64,000 nt of DNA, from positions 62,001 through 126,000 of the forward strand of contig NZ_BMSX01000025.1 in the NCBI RefSeq assembly GCF_014649375.1. The letters run 5' to 3'. The number at the start of each line of letters is the position of its first letter. Position 1 is the first letter of the stretch. This document shows, one piece after another, positions 60,638-64,000 of this stretch. The position numbers and the translations under genes were made by a program. The DNA is from Streptomyces aurantiogriseus (GTDB taxonomy: Bacteria; Actinomycetota; Actinomycetes; Streptomycetales; Streptomycetaceae). Below the pieces are notes generated by a model that was given only the letters and a program-made list of their open reading frames with translations, was not told where the DNA came from and did not search any database.

Positions 60638-63600
60638 ATGCGAGCACCGGTGCAGAAGACGCGGCCTCGGCGCACAGGCAGCAACACGGCCTCCGAAGCG
60701 GGCGCGGAGCGCACCCCTGTCGGCAAGGGCCGTCCGACCCACGTACGCAACCGGCTGATCGTCGCGGCGGCCGTCGTGGCCGCCGCCATCGTCGGCGCCG
60801 GCGCCCCCTCGATCCTCACCGCCTCCGGGCAGTTGAAGGACTCCCAGGACCTGGTGACGCTGGCCGAGCGGACCCAGGACGCGCTCGCGCTCGCCCAGGC
60901 GGTCGCCGACGAGAGGGACGAGGTCACCACCTACGTCGCGGCCGGCCGCACCAAGTCCAAGGCGCCCTCAGGGCAGAGCAGCGCCCGCGTGGACCGGCAG
61001 GTGCGGGAGCTGACCGCCGACACCGACCTGCCCGGCGCGCTGCGCAAGGACCTCAACGGCATCGCGTCCGTGCGCCAGGCCGCCCTCACCGGCAAGAGCA
61101 CGGCCTTCGAGGCGCACGAGGCGTACTCGGAGGCCATCACCGCGCTGCACGGGCTCGCCGAGCGGCTCGCGGAGCAGATGCCGCCCCGCGCGGGCTCCGG
61201 CGCCCACGCCCTCGCCGAGCTCGACACCGCCGTCCAGCAGGCCTCCGCGGCCCGCGGACTGCTGCTCGCGGCGCTGAACGTGCCGACGTCCACCGAGAGC
61301 GTCTACGACCCCAACACCGGTCTGTCGTCCACCGAGACGGTCTCCTCCGCCGCCGACACCAAGCAGCGCAACGCCCTCACCGCCGCCGCGCAGCAGGCCC
61401 GCCTGCGTTCCGACGCCGCCCTGACCGCCTTCCGCGAGAGCGCCCCGGAGCCGACCGTCGAGTCCTACGACTCCACGGTCACCGGCGGCGAGGTCGACAC
61501 CGCCGAGAAGTACCTGGCCACCCTCACCGACCAGCCGGAACTCAGCGACGACGAGCTCGACACCAGCACCAAGAAGCTGAACGCCGCGCTCTCCGCCCGC
61601 GTCGACCTGATGCGCGGCGTCGAGTCCTCCTTCTACGACCACCGCACCAAGGACCTCGCCCAGCTGCGCGACGACGACGTCACCGCGCTGGAGATCCGTA
61701 TCGCCCTCCTCGGCGCGCTGACGCTGATCGCCGTCGGCATCGCCACCGCCATGGCCCGCAGCCTCACCCGCCCGCTCGCCGTGCTGCGTCTCGGCTCCGC
61801 CCGGCTGGCCGGCGCCGAGAACCCGGCCGCCGAGGAACCCGTGCGGTTCACCGGGCGCAACGACGAGTTCGCCCAGGTCGTCCGCTCCGTCAACGCCCTG
61901 CACGAGCACGCCGTCGCCCTCCACGAGCGCGTCACCACCCTCGAGTCCGACCGGAAGCACCTCGTCGGGCAGCGTCAGAAGATGGCCGACGCCCGCGAGG
62001 AACTGCGCGCCGAACTCGCCGAGGCCGCCGACCGGCTGGAGCGGCTGCGCACCAGCATCAGCGGCACCTTCGTCAACCTCTCCCTGCGCACCCTCGGGCT
62101 CGTCGAGCGGCAACTCACCGTCATCGAGGGCTTGGAGGAGCGCGAGCAGGACCCCGAACGCCTCGCCACCCTCTTCAAGCTCGACCACTTCGCCACGGTC
62201 ATGCGCCGGCACAGCGAGAACCTCCTGGTGCTGGCGGGCACGGAGCACATCCAGCAGCACGCGGGACCGATCCCGCTGGTCGACGTGGTCCGAGCGGCGG
62301 TCAGCGAGATCGAACGCTACGAACGAGTCCGTATCTCCGCGCTCCCTCCGCACGCGCACGTGGCGGGCTTCGCCGCCGACGACCTGAGCCACCTCCTCGC
62401 CGAACTCATGGAGAACGCCACCTCGTTCTCCCCGCCGGACCTGCCCGTCGAGGTCTCCGGCTGGCTCCTGGAGAACGGCGAGGTCATGCTCTCCGTCCAG
62501 GACGAGGGCATAGGCATGACCGAGGAGCGCCTGACCCGCCTCAACACCCGCCTCACCGAGTTCGACCCGGACACCCCCTACGACCAGGAGGGCGAGGAGG
62601 GCCTCGGACTCGGCCTGTACGTCGTCGCCCGCCTCGCCCACCGGCACGGGGTGCGCGTGCAACTGCGCGAGCAGAAGCAGGGCGGTGTGGCGGCGGTGGT
62701 CGTCCTCCCGCCGCCGCTGCTCGCCCAGGCCCCGGCCACCGCCGCGATCCCGGCAACCGCCCCGACCTCCCCCTCCACCCCCACCTTCTCCCTCCCCGGC
62801 GCCGACGCCGAAGCCAACTCCAACGTCCTCCCGTCCCGCCCCAAGCCCCCCACCGACCCCCTGGTCACCCTGGCCGAGAAGGCGGTGCGCAAGGCCACAC
62901 CGGAAACCCCGGCCGAGACGACGATGGAACTCCTGATCCCCCATCCGCAGGGGGAGACGGAGGAAACAGAGGGAACGGGGGAAACCCGGACCGACGCCGC
63001 CCCGTCGGCCACGACTGACGCGTCCGACGGCCTGTCGGCCACGGACCCCGCGGACGACGGTCTGCCGGCTGTGGGGGGCGGGGCCGCCGACCGGGCGGCC
63101 ACGGACCGCGTGGCCGATGGCCCGGTGGCCACGGACCGCACGGTCACCGGCCCGTCGGCCGCGGATCACGCGATCCCCGGCCCGGCAGTGGCGCCCCGCG
63201 CCACGCCCGTACCCGCGGCCGCCGACGGTGAGGACGCCTCACAGGGGCCACCCGCACCCGACGACGAAAGCCGCACGGGTGGTGCCGGTGGGAGCACACC
63301 CGCCGAAGGCGAAGCGGAGGCGGAGCACACCCGGGCGGAGCACACCCGCACCCCCGACGCCCCGGAGGAACTCCTCACCGACAAGGGCCTCCCCAAGCGC
63401 ACACCCAAACTCACCGCACCCACCCCTGCCCCGCGCCAGCGGAGCGGTTCCGTGGACGCGGAGGCCCTCCGCCGCCGCCTGGGCGGCTTCCGCCGGGGGG
63501 CGGAGGCCGGCTACCGCGACGTAGAGGCGGAAATCGCCGAACAGACGGCGCAGAACAAGGCACCTCAAGCACCTCAAGCACCTCAAGAAGCACACGCACA

Positions 63601-63646
63601 CGCCGAAGAAGACACGGGGGGCACAGTCGAGGAGGCAAGCAGTTGA
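60638..63646 (+). CDS. cvnA: Conservon sensor kinase CvnA-type (nitrate/nitrite-sensing domain)
   Basis: A 1002-residue membrane protein. A first helix (~38-60, LIVAAAVVAAAIVGAGAPSI), an extracytoplasmic four-helix NIT-type sensor (~75-330), a second helix (ALLGALTLIAVGIATAMARS), HAMP, a long helical stalk and HATPase (LAELMENATSFSPPDLPVEV; DEGIGM; GLGLGLYVV). No phospho-accepting HisKA motif is clear. The last ~330 residues are Pro/Thr/Ala-rich and disordered, ending in a charged SVDAEALRRRLGGFRRGAEA segment. ATG 60638. The TGA overlaps the next gene's TTG (TTGA). It corresponds to the first gene of Streptomyces conservons (cvnABCD). Confidence 0.9.
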   Translation: MRAPVQKTRPRRTGSNTASEAGAERTPVGKGRPTHVRNRLIVAAAVVAAAIVGAGAPSILTASGQLKDSQDLVTLAERTQDALALAQAVADERDEVTTYVAAGRTKSKAPSGQSSARVDRQVRELTADTDLPGALRKDLNGIASVRQAALTGKSTAFEAHEAYSEAITALHGLAERLAEQMPPRAGSGAHALAELDTAVQQASAARGLLLAALNVPTSTESVYDPNTGLSSTETVSSAADTKQRNALTAAAQQARLRSDAALTAFRESAPEPTVESYDSTVTGGEVDTAEKYLATLTDQPELSDDELDTSTKKLNAALSARVDLMRGVESSFYDHRTKDLAQLRDDDVTALEIRIALLGALTLIAVGIATAMARSLTRPLAVLRLGSARLAGAENPAAEEPVRFTGRNDEFAQVVRSVNALHEHAVALHERVTTLESDRKHLVGQRQKMADAREELRAELAEAADRLERLRTSISGTFVNLSLRTLGLVERQLTVIEGLEEREQDPERLATLFKLDHFATVMRRHSENLLVLAGTEHIQQHAGPIPLVDVVRAAVSEIERYERVRISALPPHAHVAGFAADDLSHLLAELMENATSFSPPDLPVEVSGWLLENGEVMLSVQDEGIGMTEERLTRLNTRLTEFDPDTPYDQEGEEGLGLGLYVVARLAHRHGVRVQLREQKQGGVAAVVVLPPPLLAQAPATAAIPATAPTSPSTPTFSLPGADAEANSNVLPSRPKPPTDPLVTLAEKAVRKATPETPAETTMELLIPHPQGETEETEGTGETRTDAAPSATTDASDGLSATDPADDGLPAVGGGAADRAATDRVADGPVATDRTVTGPSAADHAIPGPAVAPRATPVPAAADGEDASQGPPAPDDESRTGGAGGSTPAEGEAEAEHTRAEHTRTPDAPEELLTDKGLPKRTPKLTAPTPAPRQRSGSVDAEALRRRLGGFRRGAEAGYRDVEAEIAEQTAQNKAPQAPQAPQEAHAHAEEDTGGTVEEASS

Positions 63647-64000
63647 CCGCGCCCAGTACCTTCGGACTGAGCAGTGAAGCCCGCAACCTGCACTGGCTGT
63701 TGACGAACCTCGTGGAGGAAGTGCCAGGTATCCAGTCCGTCGCGGTCGTCTCCTCCGACGGCCTGCTCCTTCTCTCCTCGGACCCGGGCCGCAACCAAGC
63801 GGCCCGCCAGGCCGGCGGAGTCAAACCCACCGGCCCGCGCGGCTCCTCCGCCGACCTCGCCACCATCGTCTCCGGCATCGGCAGCCTCACCATCGGCGCC
63901 GCCAAGCTCATGGAGTCCGGCGGCGTGAAGCACACGATGGTCGCCATGGACGAGGGCAGCCTCTTCGTGATGTCGATCAGCGACGGCTCACTCCTCGGCG
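63643..64000 (+). CDS. cvnB: Roadblock/LC7-domain protein CvnB-type (partial)
   Basis: The first 119 codons of a roadblock/LC7 protein (LHWLLTNLVEEVPGIQSVAV, VSSDGLLLLSSDPG, DLATIVSGIGSLTIGAAKLM) continue past the window edge. In conservons this protein couples CvnA to the small GTPase CvnD. TTG 63643 overlaps the cvnA stop. Confidence 0.92.
   Translation, partial: MTAPSTFGLSSEARNLHWLLTNLVEEVPGIQSVAVVSSDGLLLLSSDPGRNQAARQAGGVKPTGPRGSSADLATIVSGIGSLTIGAAKLMESGGVKHTMVAMDEGSLFVMSISDGSLLG

Noticed and set aside
60046..63018. Plus-strand open frame of about 990 codons overlapping the CvnA-type kinase in another frame
   Set aside because: Arg/Pro/Gly-rich shadow of the kinase gene, which has clear HAMP and ATPase domains.

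Overview
The window is chromosomal DNA from a Streptomyces species. The evidence is very high GC, GTG/TTG starts, many leaderless promoters, and a gene order I recall from the S. coelicolor SCO5222-SCO5290 core region: epi-isozizaene synthase, CYP170A1, nrdABS, dasR/dasABC, nagB, wblE, sigH, a family 2 encapsulin, nickel SOD, malic enzyme, alpha-ketoglutarate decarboxylase/dehydrogenase and lon. Locus correspondences come from memory, not from a search.

Layout. 1-2.8 kb: end of an unknown gene, then the two-gene albaflavenone pathway (sesquiterpene cyclase plus P450). 2.8-7.75 kb: the class Ia ribonucleotide reductase locus (nrdA, nrdB, AraC-type nrdS), read leftwards behind a cobalamin riboswitch and two NrdR boxes. 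7.7-10.2 kb: a GNAT acetyltransferase and a monocarboxylate-type sodium symporter with its DUF3311 partner. 10.5-17.5 kb: the chitobiose/N-acetylglucosamine module (dasR, dasABC, a family 3 glycosidase, nagB) with several DasR operators. 18-20 kb: a PdtaS-type kinase next to wblE. 20.3-25.6 kb: a lipid kinase, a small membrane protein, sigH with its anti-sigma gene, a UBP zinc-finger protein and a Na+/H+ antiporter. 25.8-30.3 kb: a PLP enzyme divergent from a family 2B encapsulin shell gene carrying a cyclic-nucleotide-binding domain, followed by a prenyltransferase that is its likely cargo. 30.3-35.2 kb: VOC protein, phosphate permease pair, NiSOD with its maturation peptidase, CGNR regulator and methyltransferase. 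35.3-41.2 kb: a glutamate-type ABC importer, malic enzyme and a zinc-type oxidoreductase. 41.2-44.8 kb: a two-gene HTH plus Clp-N operon facing a PadR/DUF4097 pair, with minisatellites between them. 44.9-50.8 kb: alpha-ketoglutarate decarboxylase/dehydrogenase and a two-component system. 50.9-58.0 kb: a spermidine-synthase-like protein, a rhomboid-like protein, DUF5954, GNAT and HspR-type-controlled lon, interspersed with tandem repeats. 58.5-64 kb: MarR regulator, a decayed TnpB element, a PP2C-like phosphatase and the start of a conservon (large sensor kinase and roadblock protein), cut by the window edge.

Themes. Sugar sensing (DasR), redox and metal biology (NiSOD, B12-controlled RNR, WblE), stress (SigH, Lon, Clp-N protein) and isoprenoid chemistry (cyclase plus P450; encapsulated prenyltransferase) dominate. 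The most striking system is the cyclic-nucleotide-domain encapsulin with its prenyltransferase. The most unusual DNA structure is a set of tandem repeats beginning at gene 3' ends, two of which include the neighbouring stop codons, plus nested dispersed repeats, one copy of which lies in frame inside sigH.
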